A stretch of 24,692 nucleotides of DNA from an uncultured Prevotella sp. (lineage in GTDB: Bacteria > Bacteroidota > Bacteroidia > Bacteroidales > Bacteroidaceae): positions 1 to 24,692 of the forward strand of contig URCI01000044.1 of the NCBI GenBank assembly GCA_900546345.1, read 5' to 3'. Below are positions 7,679 to 15,744 of this stretch, one piece after another. Position 1 is the first letter of the stretch. Every line of letters begins with the position of its first letter. Under the pieces are notes generated by a model that was given only the letters and a program-made list of their open reading frames with translations, was not told where the DNA came from and ran no database searches. The translations under genes and the position numbers were made by a program.

Positions 7679-10594
7679 ATGCGTCGCCTGCTTCTCCTTC
7701 TTCTCTTCTCCCTTTCCTTACTTTCCGCTGCTGCCCGCCACATCGTCGGCAGGGTAGTGGACGGCAAGACACATGAGGACTTGGCAGGCGCAGTCGTGGA
7801 GTTGCTCAATCCCCGTGACTCCTCAGTCATCAAGTCCACCACCACAACAGAACGGAAGATCTTCGGTTGGAAAGTCTTTGTCTACCAGTTTGATGTCGAC
7901 AACGACTCCACCTATCTGCTGCGGTGCTCCAACCTTGGATACAAGACAGCTTACCGGCGTGTGAACGTGAGGATGGCCAACCGCGTCAATGAGCAACAGA
8001 TCGATGACATCGCGTTGGAGCCTGACGTGCATACACTCAGTGAAGTGGTGGTGAAGGCCACTAAGATCAAGATGGTGATGCGCGGAGACACGCTTGTCTA
8101 TGATGCCTCGGCTCTCAATCTGAGCGAAGGCTCCATGCTCGATGCGCTCATCCGCCAAATGCCCGGCATGACACTGGAAAACGGCATCGTCAAGGTCAAT
8201 GGGCGTGCGGTCAGTGCCTTGCTCATCGACGGACGCGATTTCTTCAAAGGCGACACGAAGAAAGCTTTGGAAAACCTGCCGGCCTTCACGGTTGACAAGG
8301 TGAAGGTATATGACAAGCTGGGGCAGGAAAGCCGACTCATGGGACGTGACATGGGTGACAAGAGCTATGTCCTCGACGTGGCGCTTAAACGGCAATACAA
8401 GCATGGGATGATCACCAATGCGGATGTTGCCGGCGGTACCAACAGCCGCTATGCCGCCCGTCTGTTCTCTATGCTCTATACCGACAAAGACCGGTTGACG
8501 GTGACCGGCTCGACGAACAATGTCGGAGACTCGTCGGTGCCAGGAGAGAGTGGGGGAATCAGTTCGGCTCCGGAGGCGGGCGGAGGACTCACGGCGGTGA
8601 GAAATGTCGGTGTCGAATACCGTAGGGATGGAAAAAACGAGGACGCCTTCTTCGCATCCGCGTTGAACTATGTCTCTGACGACAACGCCACACGCACACG
8701 CACCACTGCTCAGACGTTTCTTACGGGCGGTGACACTTATCAGCTCAACCGCAACGCCACCCATAACGCCAGCCGTCAGTGGTCACTGGATACCTCGTTC
8801 GGACTGACCCCTTCGCACCATATGCTCGGTGGAAGTTTCTCGGGATCCTACAATCGCAACAGTGGCGACGGCAGCAGCCTGTCGGGTAGTTTCAACAGTC
8901 GCCCTGACGGTGATGGCATCCTTGACAGTCTGTTTATGTCAGATGCCAGTGCTTGGCTTTTGAAACAAGCTATCAACCGCGTGAAAAACGACAATCAGTT
9001 CAAGGGGCACGCCTATAATGCCTCACTCAGCCTTTATGACCGCGTGCGCCTTGGAAGCAGTGGTAATGATGAGCTTTCATTCAATACAAGCCTCGACTAT
9101 GGCAAGACCACCAATGACCGCTTTGCCATGAATCGCATCGACTACCTCGGGACAGAGAACCACAAAGATCACCGCTATCAATATTCTCAGACACCTGACA
9201 AGCATCTCAACATAGAGGCTTCTGTGCTTTATGCCGGGTTGCTCGTCAATGACACCGTGGGACTGAACAGTCTCTACCTTCGGCCTTCATACACGATCAG
9301 GCAGAGCTATGGCAATACCCGATACAGTCTCTACCGCATCGACCAGGCAGAGGGCTATGAAGAACAGGACTACACGCTGGGCATGTTGCCGTCGGAGCGT
9401 GAGACACTGATGGCCACGCTCGATGGCAGTAATAGCTATCGCAACAACATGCACACGACCTCGCAGACAGCGGAAACCTCGCTTTATTTCTCTCATGGCG
9501 ACGGAACAGCCAAACCGCAGTACTCGCTTGCTGCCCGGCTGCCTTTGGAGATGAAACGCGAGCATCTGATCTATTTCCGTAACAAGGACTATGAGAAGGA
9601 ACGGCACACGACATTCTTCAACCCTTCGGTCGATATCAGATACCAGTTCAATGATTCCACGGGTACACGCTACATGGGCCTTTCTTACTCGGCCTCGCAG
9701 AGCGTGCCGGAACTCTCCACACTGCTCGACATCCGTGACGATGCCAATCCGCTGGCCGTGACGCTGGGTAATCCCGATCTGAAGAAAGCCTTCAGTCATT
9801 ATGTCAATTTCAATGCGGCCTTCTTCCAGTTGGCAACGCAGCGAATGATGAATCTGTCGCTCGGTTTTCATACCACGCACAATGCGCTCGCCTCTTCTGT
9901 CACTTATGACAAGCAGACCGGTGTGACGACCTCACAGCAGGTCAATGTCAATGGCAACTGGAGTGCCTCAGCGGGGCTCAGCTTCTCAACGCCGCTCGAC
10001 CGCGCGACACGATGGAGGATACAGGAGAACTTCAATGCCAACTTCAATCATAGCGTAGACCTCACCACTGTGGAGGGTGTAGACAACCAGCGGAGCAAGG
10101 TGCAGAGTTGGGAACTGACCAACCATCTCAAACTCGATTACCAGCTCGATACACGGCTGCACGTCTTTACGGAAGGACGCGTGGCCTATCACAACGCCAA
10201 TAGCCATCGACAAGACTTCCAAGCCGTAGATGCATGGGACTGTAATTTGCGGTTGGGGACCAACGTGGCGATGCCATGGGGCATGAACCTTGCTACCGAC
10301 ATCACTGACTATCGTCGGATGGGATACAACGATGAGCAGATGAACCGTAGTGAACTGGTTTGGAACGCACGCCTGTCGAAAAAGTTGCTTCACGACCGGC
10401 TCACCTTCATGCTCGATGCCTATGACATCCTTGGCAAACTTAACAGCACGACGCTGGTGCTCAATGAGCAGGGGCGCACAGAAACCTGGACCAACTCCAT
10501 CCCACGCTATCTGATGCTCCATGTCGCTTATAAGTTCACGCTCGGTATGGCCTCATCGAAGAGAAATGTGATATTGGATGGTGGTGATTTGTAA
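7679..10594 (+). CDS. Outer-membrane beta-barrel protein with carboxypeptidase-regulatory-like N-terminal domain
   Basis: The 971-residue product has a signal peptide (MRRLLLLLLFSLSLLSAAA), then a regulatory-like beta-sandwich domain (about residues 20-112, starting HIVGRVVDGKTHEDLAGAVV). A plug-like domain follows (about 117-230, with LSEVVVKA, GSMLDALIRQMPGM and LLIDGRDFF), and then a long region rich in alternating strands and aromatic residues, typical of the TonB-dependent-receptor-like beta-barrel family (OMP_b-brl_3 type). I do not see a TonB box or an adjacent SusD partner, so the ligand is unknown and a SusC role is not supported. The last barrel-like strand (YLMLHVAYKFTLG) is followed by a 15-residue polar tail. 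The ATG at 7679 is preferred over the TTG at 7673. I found no promoter in the 101-bp gap, so read-through from the transporter gene is likely. Confidence 0.85.
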   Translation: MRRLLLLLLFSLSLLSAAARHIVGRVVDGKTHEDLAGAVVELLNPRDSSVIKSTTTTERKIFGWKVFVYQFDVDNDSTYLLRCSNLGYKTAYRRVNVRMANRVNEQQIDDIALEPDVHTLSEVVVKATKIKMVMRGDTLVYDASALNLSEGSMLDALIRQMPGMTLENGIVKVNGRAVSALLIDGRDFFKGDTKKALENLPAFTVDKVKVYDKLGQESRLMGRDMGDKSYVLDVALKRQYKHGMITNADVAGGTNSRYAARLFSMLYTDKDRLTVTGSTNNVGDSSVPGESGGISSAPEAGGGLTAVRNVGVEYRRDGKNEDAFFASALNYVSDDNATRTRTTAQTFLTGGDTYQLNRNATHNASRQWSLDTSFGLTPSHHMLGGSFSGSYNRNSGDGSSLSGSFNSRPDGDGILDSLFMSDASAWLLKQAINRVKNDNQFKGHAYNASLSLYDRVRLGSSGNDELSFNTSLDYGKTTNDRFAMNRIDYLGTENHKDHRYQYSQTPDKHLNIEASVLYAGLLVNDTVGLNSLYLRPSYTIRQSYGNTRYSLYRIDQAEGYEEQDYTLGMLPSERETLMATLDGSNSYRNNMHTTSQTAETSLYFSHGDGTAKPQYSLAARLPLEMKREHLIYFRNKDYEKERHTTFFNPSVDIRYQFNDSTGTRYMGLSYSASQSVPELSTLLDIRDDANPLAVTLGNPDLKKAFSHYVNFNAAFFQLATQRMMNLSLGFHTTHNALASSVTYDKQTGVTTSQQVNVNGNWSASAGLSFSTPLDRATRWRIQENFNANFNHSVDLTTVEGVDNQRSKVQSWELTNHLKLDYQLDTRLHVFTEGRVAYHNANSHRQDFQAVDAWDCNLRLGTNVAMPWGMNLATDITDYRRMGYNDEQMNRSELVWNARLSKKLLHDRLTFMLDAYDILGKLNSTTLVLNEQGRTETWTNSIPRYLMLHVAYKFTLGMASSKRNVILDGGDL

Positions 10595-10686
10595 GATAGG
10601 TGTGACAAACAGACCCGTTAAGGGAGAGTGGGAGAGGGCAAATAAACTTTTTTAACCATCTTGTTATACTAATTTTCAAGAGACAT

Positions 10687-10717
10687 TTTGCCGTAAGAAA
10701 ATAATTTGTTAAATTTG
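10687..10717 (+). promoter_or_regulatory. Bacteroidetes-type promoter of fba
   Basis: TTTG (10687-10690), a 19-nt spacer and TAAATTTG (10710-10717) match the consensus. The leader to the ATG at 10817 would be about 94 nt, AT-rich towards the start codon. Confidence 0.75.
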
Positions 10718-10816
10718 CATTTGGTAAAAACAGAGCTCCAGCTGACCTCTGCGATACCTTATAAGTTTAAGGGATAAGAATTGAGAATTTCATTCTAAAC
10801 ATAATTATTAAGTATT

Positions 10817-11830
10817 ATGGCAGTTAATTACAAAGATCTTGGTCTCGTCAATACACGCGAGATGTTCAAGAGAGCCGTCAATGGCGGTTACGCTATTCCA
10901 GCATTCAACTTCAATAACCTCGAGCAGCTCCAGGCTATTATCACAGCTTCTTCTGAGCTTCGCTCTCCGGTGATCCTTCAGGTGTCTAAGGGCGCCCGTA
11001 ACTATGCTAATCCTATCCTCCTCCGCTACATGGCAGAGGGTGCTGTGGAGTATGCAAAGTCTTTGGGCTGCAACCATCCTGAGATCGTGCTGCACCTCGA
11101 CCATGGTGACAGCTTCGAGCTGGTGAAGAGCTGCGTTGACATGGGCTTCTCTTCTGTCATGATCGACGCTTCTTCTAAGCCGTTTGATGAGAACATCGAG
11201 CTCACCAAGAAGTGCGTAGACTATGCTCATCAGTTCGATGTGACTGTTGAGGCAGAGCTGGGTGTCCTCGCTGGTGTTGAGGACGAGGTTTCTGCTGAAG
11301 AGTCTCACTATACACGTCCTGAGGAGGTTATCGAGTTCAGCCAGCGTTCTGGTTGCGACTCTCTGGCTATCTCCATCGGTACTTCTCACGGTGCTTACAA
11401 GTTCAAGCCCGAGCAGTGCACTCGTGACCCGAAGACAGGCCGTCTGATTCCTCCTCCATTGGCATTCGATGTGCTGGCAGAGATCGAGAAGAAGCTCCCT
11501 GGCTTCCCAATCGTTCTTCACGGCTCTTCTTCTGTTCCTCAGAAGTATGTCGACATCATCAACCAGTACGGTGGCAAGCTCCCCGACGCTGTTGGTATCC
11601 CAGAGGATCAGCTCCGCAAGGCTGCTAAGAGCGCTGTCTGCAAGATCAACATCGACTCTGACTCTCGTCTGGCTTACACTGCTGGTGTCCGTGAGACCCT
11701 CGCTCTGCATCCTGAGTACTTCGATCCTCGTCAGTATGGCAAGGTCGCTCGTGCTTACATGACAGACATGTACAAGGAGAAGATCACTGACGTGCTCGGC
11801 TCTGATCACAAGCTCGCTAACTGCGACTAA
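10817..11830 (+). CDS. fba: Class II fructose-bisphosphate aldolase
   Basis: The 337-residue cytosolic enzyme cleaves fructose 1,6-bisphosphate to dihydroxyacetone phosphate and glyceraldehyde 3-phosphate, or runs in reverse. Zinc and catalytic residues are in place: HLDHGDSFE (catalytic Asp95, zinc His96), a glutamate-rich stretch EAELGVLAGVED (145-156), GTSHGAYK (His191), VLHGSSSVP (His235) and the NIDSD phosphate/substrate motif (278-282). Codon choice is much more biased than in its neighbours (GCT, TCT and CGT dominate), as expected for a very highly expressed glycolytic gene. The gene stands alone between its own promoter and the terminator at 11886-11921. Confidence 0.97.
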   Translation: MAVNYKDLGLVNTREMFKRAVNGGYAIPAFNFNNLEQLQAIITASSELRSPVILQVSKGARNYANPILLRYMAEGAVEYAKSLGCNHPEIVLHLDHGDSFELVKSCVDMGFSSVMIDASSKPFDENIELTKKCVDYAHQFDVTVEAELGVLAGVEDEVSAEESHYTRPEEVIEFSQRSGCDSLAISIGTSHGAYKFKPEQCTRDPKTGRLIPPPLAFDVLAEIEKKLPGFPIVLHGSSSVPQKYVDIINQYGGKLPDAVGIPEDQLRKAAKSAVCKINIDSDSRLAYTAGVRETLALHPEYFDPRQYGKVARAYMTDMYKEKITDVLGSDHKLANCD

Positions 11831-11846
11831 TCATTCGGAATCTTTC

Positions 11847-11875
11847 CTTCCATGCGCCACTCAGGGGCATGGAAG
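11847..11875 (+). other. Hairpin after the fba stop codon
   Basis: CTTCCATGC (11847-11855) and GCATGGAAG (11867-11875) form a perfect 9-bp stem with an 11-nt loop, 16 nt after the fba stop. No T-run follows, so it is more likely an RNA 3'-end stabilising or processing element than a terminator; the true terminator is directly downstream. Confidence 0.5.
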
Positions 11876-11885
11876 ATGGAGACAT

Positions 11886-11921
11886 AAAAAAAGGACTGCC
11901 AGCGATGGCAGTCCTTTTTTT
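11886..11921. terminator. Bidirectional rho-independent terminator
   Basis: GGACTGCC (11893-11900), a 6-nt loop and GGCAGTCC (11907-11914) are flanked by seven A on the left and seven T on the right, so a T-run follows the stem on either strand. It serves fba (plus) and the convergent flavoprotein gene (minus, stop at 12013). Confidence 0.95.
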
Positions 11922-12012
11922 ATGCTTAGGAGACCAATTGCCTATTGCTCGCACAGAGGCACTGGGTCGCGTAGGAGGTGTCGCCTTTTATCTCATAGGG
12001 AGGGTACGTCTT

Positions 12013-12636
12013 TTATCTGATGAAGTTCATTGGTGTCCACGCTTCTCGCTCCGGATACTGTGGATCGCCACCCTGATGGATGCGTTTCAGCATCCACGCC
12101 ATGTTGTTGGCCATTGTACGCATAGTTTGCATACCCTCTTCGTCAAGTTCTGCCTCGCCAGGCTTCTGTCCGTAGACAATGTTCCAATACTGTGAGGTTA
12201 CGATGGGCATGTTCATCATCTCAAATGCCATGTTCATCGTCTGGTAGACGGCAGAGCCACCGCCGCGGCGGCACACGGCAACGTTGGCGACGGGCTTGTT
12301 TTTCATCAGCGCGCCACCGGCATAGAGCATACGCTGCACCACGGCGAGCAACGCGCCATTGGGCTGGCCGTAGTATGTCGGTGAGCCGAAGATAAAGCCA
12401 TCGGCGCTTTCGGCTTTCTCCAAGAAGCTGTTGCAGACGTCATCGTTGAACGTACAGCGGTTGTTGCCCTTTTGCTTGCAGACGCCGCAGGCGATACAGC
12501 CGCGAACGGGTTTGTTGCCCAACTGCATGATTTCTGTCTCAATACCCTGAGCTTCCAGAGTCTTTGCTGCCATGCTGAGGGCATGGAAGGTGTTGCCCTC
12601 CTTATGAGAGCTACCATTGATCAATAATACTTTCAT
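12013..12636 (-). CDS. Flavodoxin-fold iron-sulfur flavoprotein-like oxidoreductase
   Basis: The 207-residue protein begins with an FMN-binding flavodoxin-like strand and loop (MKVLLINGSSHKEGNT) and has a second flavin-contact segment, GSPTYYGQPNGALLAVVQRM. Between them is a compact cysteine set, Cys47-x2-Cys50-x2-Cys53-x7-Cys61, of the type that binds a 4Fe-4S cluster in archaeal iron-sulfur flavoproteins. It belongs to the NADPH-dependent FMN reductase/flavodoxin superfamily; the electron donor and acceptor are not known. The start ATG follows the shared 17-nt AT leader element by 6 nt. A clear minus-strand promoter was not found. Divergent from it is a glutaredoxin-like gene, so both may serve redox balance, which is inference. 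Confidence 0.85.
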   Translation of the reverse strand: MKVLLINGSSHKEGNTFHALSMAAKTLEAQGIETEIMQLGNKPVRGCIACGVCKQKGNNRCTFNDDVCNSFLEKAESADGFIFGSPTYYGQPNGALLAVVQRMLYAGGALMKNKPVANVAVCRRGGGSAVYQTMNMAFEMMNMPIVTSQYWNIVYGQKPGEAELDEEGMQTMRTMANNMAWMLKRIHQGGDPQYPEREAWTPMNFIR

Positions 12637-12642
12637 CTTGTG

Positions 12643-12659
12643 CTATATATATAATAATG
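12643..12659 (-). repeat. 17-nt AT leader element, copy 2
   Basis: On the minus strand this reads CATTATTATATATATAG, identical to 6288-6304, and ends 6 nt before the flavoprotein ATG. Confidence 0.6.
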
Positions 12660-12734
12660 TGTAAGCTTATACAGAACAAATTACAAATATTATGCCATCC
12701 AGCCCAGCAGAAATGTCTTTAACGGCGTCAATTA

Positions 12735-12766
12735 TTTGGTTTGTCACCGGAAATGTCGTATCTTTG
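12735..12766 (+). promoter_or_regulatory. Bacteroidetes-type promoter of the glutaredoxin-like gene
   Basis: TTTG (12735-12738), a 20-nt spacer and TATCTTTG (12759-12766) match the consensus. The leader to the ATG at 12800 would be about 27 nt. Confidence 0.8.
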
Positions 12767-12799
12767 TAATCGATAACCAAATAGAAAGGACCAACGATT

Positions 12800-13099
12800 A
12801 TGATTAAGATTTATGGTATGCCCACCTGTCCTTATTGTGCCTTCGTGGACGAACAGGTCAAGGGTGACAAACGTTTCAAAGTGATAGATATCGGTGAGAA
12901 CGTGAGAAATATGAGCGCCTTTATGCATCTGCGTGACAAGAGTGCTGCTTTCGACCACTCCAAAGAGATTGGCGACATCGGCATTCCTGCTTTTGTCTTG
13001 GAAGACGGTACGATTACTCTTAAGCCCGAAGATGTGGGACTGAAGGAGTATGACCCGAATGCCGGACCTTCGTGCAGTCTGGATGGAAAAGGATGCTAG
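12800..13099 (+). CDS. Glutaredoxin-like thiol oxidoreductase
   Basis: The 99-residue thioredoxin-fold protein has a glutaredoxin active site CPYC (Cys10, Cys13) after the first strand and an Ile-Pro at 62-63, the cis-proline position of the fold. It would reduce disulfides or glutathionylated proteins in the cytosol. A second cysteine pair closes the protein (Cys92 and Cys99, C-x6-C), unlike classical glutaredoxins; the pair may bind metal or relay the disulfide. The gene has its own promoter. Its stop codon TAG shares the bases CTAG with the stop of the convergent kinase gene, so there is no room for a terminator between them. Confidence 0.88.
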   Translation: MIKIYGMPTCPYCAFVDEQVKGDKRFKVIDIGENVRNMSAFMHLRDKSAAFDHSKEIGDIGIPAFVLEDGTITLKPEDVGLKEYDPNAGPSCSLDGKGC

Positions 13100-14244
13100 A
13101 GTTTCATCCTAAACGTGGTGAGGCCGTCTCCATGACAGGGCAGCAGAGTGAGTGAGCCATTGCTCACTCGCATGATCTGTCGTGAGATGGAGAGACCGAT
13201 GCCACTGCCCTCGGTCTTCGTTGTGAAGAAGGGGATGAAGATGTGCGAGGCAACCTCGTCAGGAATCGGCTCGCCGTCGTCGCTGACATCGATGACCACC
13301 GCTTCGTCGGCATCGGAGAAGGCGTGCAGACGGATGTGCTGTCCTGCCGTGGTTGCCTCGCCAGCGTTTTTCAGCAGATTGCTTACCACGCGGGCGATGA
13401 GGCTCTCGTCGGCATAGACCAAAAGGTCGGCAGGCTCGACGTCGAGGGCCAGCGTCACGCCCTGGCTAAGAAGCGGCTTCGCTTGAGCCGCCATCCGCTC
13501 CAGGAATGGTTTGACATAGAACAGCTGAGGCTGCGGTGTGGGCACGTGGGTGAACTTGCGATAGTTCTCTACGAAGCGTATCAAGTCCTGGCTCGTCTGG
13601 TGGATGACTTCCAGCCCCTCGTGCAGCTCGCTGTCAGCCTTTGGCAGCAAGGCCTCGCTGAGCGAGATAACAGGCGTGAGTGTGTTCATGATCTCGTGGG
13701 TGAGCACGCGAATGAGTCTTACCCACGAGTCTATCTCTTGGTTGGCCAGCTCACCGCCGATGTCACTGAAAGCGATGATGCGTACGCGCCGCTGTTGCAG
13801 GACAGCATGGGTCTCACGCACGGAGAGCTGTTTCAGTGTTTCTTCCACCTGTGAGATATGCGTCACGGCATCGCGCTTGAGCAGTCGCCGTGCGGCCCGG
13901 TTGCTTCTGAGTGCCAGTCCGCGCTCTTCGTCGACGACGAGCACACCTGTGTCCACGGCATCAAGGATCTGCTCGAAGTATTTCTCCTTTTCTATCTGCT
14001 CGTCACGCGCGTGCTGCAAGATTTCTTTGATGCGGTTGAGGGTCTTGTTGACCATTGCGTCGCCTCTCTTCTCCTCGGGGTAGCGAAAGGCATAGTCGCC
14101 GTTATCGATGGCGTTGAGCAGAAACGTCACCTTGTCCGCCATGCGGCGGTTGCGTCGCCATAGCAGAAAGACGATTGCCAGCAATACTACGATGAGTGTG
14201 GTGGCAATGGCTAGGAAGATGATGTATGATTCTGAGTGTGTCAT
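13096..14244 (-). CDS. Membrane-bound sensor histidine kinase (NtrY/NtrB-like), partner of the sigma-54 regulator
   Basis: The 382-residue kinase has one N-terminal membrane segment (about residues 7-28), a charged linker, a PAS-like region (about 88-160, ILDAVDTGVLVVDEE), an H-box VLTHEIMNTLTPV with phosphoacceptor His183, an N-box VVSNLLKNAGEA (about 287-298), a G1 box DVSDDGEP (319-326), an F-box IFIPFFTTK and a G2 box GSGIGL (346-351). All catalytic elements are intact. Because there is almost no extracytoplasmic part, the signal is probably sensed inside the cell, in the membrane, or through a partner such as the exporter. It is the second gene of the leftward regulator-kinase operon; 146 bp holding two palindromic repeats separate it from the regulator. 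Confidence 0.92.
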   Translation of the reverse strand: MTHSESYIIFLAIATTLIVVLLAIVFLLWRRNRRMADKVTFLLNAIDNGDYAFRYPEEKRGDAMVNKTLNRIKEILQHARDEQIEKEKYFEQILDAVDTGVLVVDEERGLALRSNRAARRLLKRDAVTHISQVEETLKQLSVRETHAVLQQRRVRIIAFSDIGGELANQEIDSWVRLIRVLTHEIMNTLTPVISLSEALLPKADSELHEGLEVIHQTSQDLIRFVENYRKFTHVPTPQPQLFYVKPFLERMAAQAKPLLSQGVTLALDVEPADLLVYADESLIARVVSNLLKNAGEATTAGQHIRLHAFSDADEAVVIDVSDDGEPIPDEVASHIFIPFFTTKTEGSGIGLSISRQIMRVSNGSLTLLPCHGDGLTTFRMKL

Positions 14245-14256
14245 AGATGATATCTG

Positions 14257-14360
14257 ACCCTCTCTAGCTCCCCCTGAAAGGGGGGAGAGAAATACAATAC
14301 CATTAGGGTCATTGTAAGGGTGTCTTTTTTCCCTCCCTTTTAGGGAGGGCTAGGGAGGGT
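14257..14360. repeat. Inverted pair of REP-like palindromes between regulator and kinase genes
   Basis: Copy A (14257-14290) reads ACCCTCTCTAGCTCCCC and continues with a C-run/G-run stem. Copy B (14325-14360) is a related sequence in the opposite orientation, with stem CCCTCCCT (14331-14338) and AGGGAGGG (14342-14349). Each copy contains its own hairpin, and the two can also pair with each other in the regulator-kinase mRNA. A short direct repeat (CTGTAGGGT twice, 14361-14378) follows copy B. The same style of palindrome occurs at 7606-7626. Confidence 0.75.
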
Positions 14361-14390
14361 CTGTAGGGTCTGTAGGGTTTATTGGGTCTT

Positions 14391-15713
14391 CTATATCCCG
14401 TATTTCTTCATTTTGTTGTACAGCGTCTGCCGGGAGATGCCCAGGCGCGAGGCCACATGTGAGAGGTTACCACTGCACTCACTGATGGCCTTGGCGATCA
14501 TGTCGCGCTCCATTTCGTCGAGGCGTTGCACCTCGCCCGTTGCCTTTGGCTGTGTCGAGGCTGAGCCCTCGATGTCATCGGGACCGATGGTTGTGCCGTC
14601 GCAGAGGATGACGGCCTTCTCCACAGCGTGTTGCAACTCACGGATGTTGCCATACCAAGGCAACCGCTCTATCTTCTCTTTCGCTTCAGGGGCAAACGCC
14701 ATGTCCACCTTATTATATAGGTCAGCATAGCGGTGGAGGAAATGGTCGGCGTAGACCAGCACGTCGCTGGCCCTTTCCCGAAGTGGTGGCAGATGGAGGT
14801 GGATGGTGTTGATGCGGTAGAGCAGGTCCTCGCGGAACTCCCCGTTTCTTACCATCTCGTCCAAATCGCGGTTGGTGGCACAGACGACGCGCACGTCGAC
14901 GGGTATTGCCTTGCTGCCGCCCACGCGCACGACGGTGCGCCGCTGCAGGGCTGTAAGTAGTTTGGCTTGGAGCGCATAGCTGAGGTTACCAATCTCGTCG
15001 AGAAAGAGCGTGCCGCCGTCGGCCAGTTCAAACTTGCCCGGCTTGTCAGTCTTGGCATCGGTAAACGCTCCTTTGACATAGCCGAAGAGCTCGCTTTCGA
15101 AGAGCGTCTCGGTGAGGGCGCCGAGGTCGATGGGCATGAGTGGACGTGCGGCGCGCTTTGACAGCCGGTGAATCTCCTTGGCCAGCACCTCCTTGCCCGT
15201 GCCGTTCTCACCCGTGATGAGGATGTTGGCATCGGTGATCGCTACCTTCTCTACCATCTCGCGCAGCCGCTTCATGGCTGCCGACGTGCCCCATATCATG
15301 CCAGGCTCGGGAGTCTTGGTGTCTTTTTTGTGCGACTTGTGGTAGGCATCAGAGAGCTTCTCGATGAGCTGTGCGTTGTCGAAAGGCTTGACGATGAAGT
15401 CGGCAGCTCCGTCCTTCAGTCCTGTCACGGCCAGCTCGATGTCGGCATAGGCCGTAAAAAGCACTACAGCGGTCTGTGGCCGAGCTTTTCTTATCTCCCG
15501 GAGCCAGTAGAGTCCCTCGTTGCCGTTGTTGATGCCGCTATGGAAGTTCATGTCGAGCAGCACCACGTCGGGCTCGTCCTCGCGCAGCCGCGTCATCAGT
15601 CCCGACGGACTCGCCATGCAGACGATACGGTCGAACGTCTGCTCCATCACCATTTTCACCGTAGTGAGGATGTTGCGGTTGTCGTCCACGACAAGCAGTG
15701 TACCTTGCTTCAT
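14391..15713 (-). CDS. Sigma-54-dependent response regulator (NtrC family)
   Basis: The 440-residue transcription activator has three domains. The receiver domain has acidic pair Asp10/Asp11, phosphoacceptor Asp54, Thr87 and Lys109. The AAA+ domain has Walker A GENGTGKE (168-175), Walker B TLFLDE (235-240) and the arginine-rich LPPLRERASDV region. A Fis-type helix-turn-helix at the C-terminus (about 411-440) ends in SRQTLYNKMKKYGI. The loop that contacts sigma-54 reads GAFTDA (215-220) instead of the proteobacterial GAFTGA. It should bind an upstream enhancer and drive open-complex formation at a -24/-12 promoter; such a promoter and a dyad lie in the divergent region upstream of the exporter operon. 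It has its own housekeeping promoter with a palindrome in the spacer. Confidence 0.95.
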   Translation of the reverse strand: MKQGTLLVVDDNRNILTTVKMVMEQTFDRIVCMASPSGLMTRLREDEPDVVLLDMNFHSGINNGNEGLYWLREIRKARPQTAVVLFTAYADIELAVTGLKDGAADFIVKPFDNAQLIEKLSDAYHKSHKKDTKTPEPGMIWGTSAAMKRLREMVEKVAITDANILITGENGTGKEVLAKEIHRLSKRAARPLMPIDLGALTETLFESELFGYVKGAFTDAKTDKPGKFELADGGTLFLDEIGNLSYALQAKLLTALQRRTVVRVGGSKAIPVDVRVVCATNRDLDEMVRNGEFREDLLYRINTIHLHLPPLRERASDVLVYADHFLHRYADLYNKVDMAFAPEAKEKIERLPWYGNIRELQHAVEKAVILCDGTTIGPDDIEGSASTQPKATGEVQRLDEMERDMIAKAISECSGNLSHVASRLGISRQTLYNKMKKYGI

Positions 15714-15744
15714 TGTGCTACTTACTTCTTGGTTATTGTCCTTA

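Noticed and set aside
10808..11809. A 333-codon minus-strand open frame covering nearly all of fba
   Set aside because: A by-product of the extreme codon bias of fba; no leader, promoter or family similarity.
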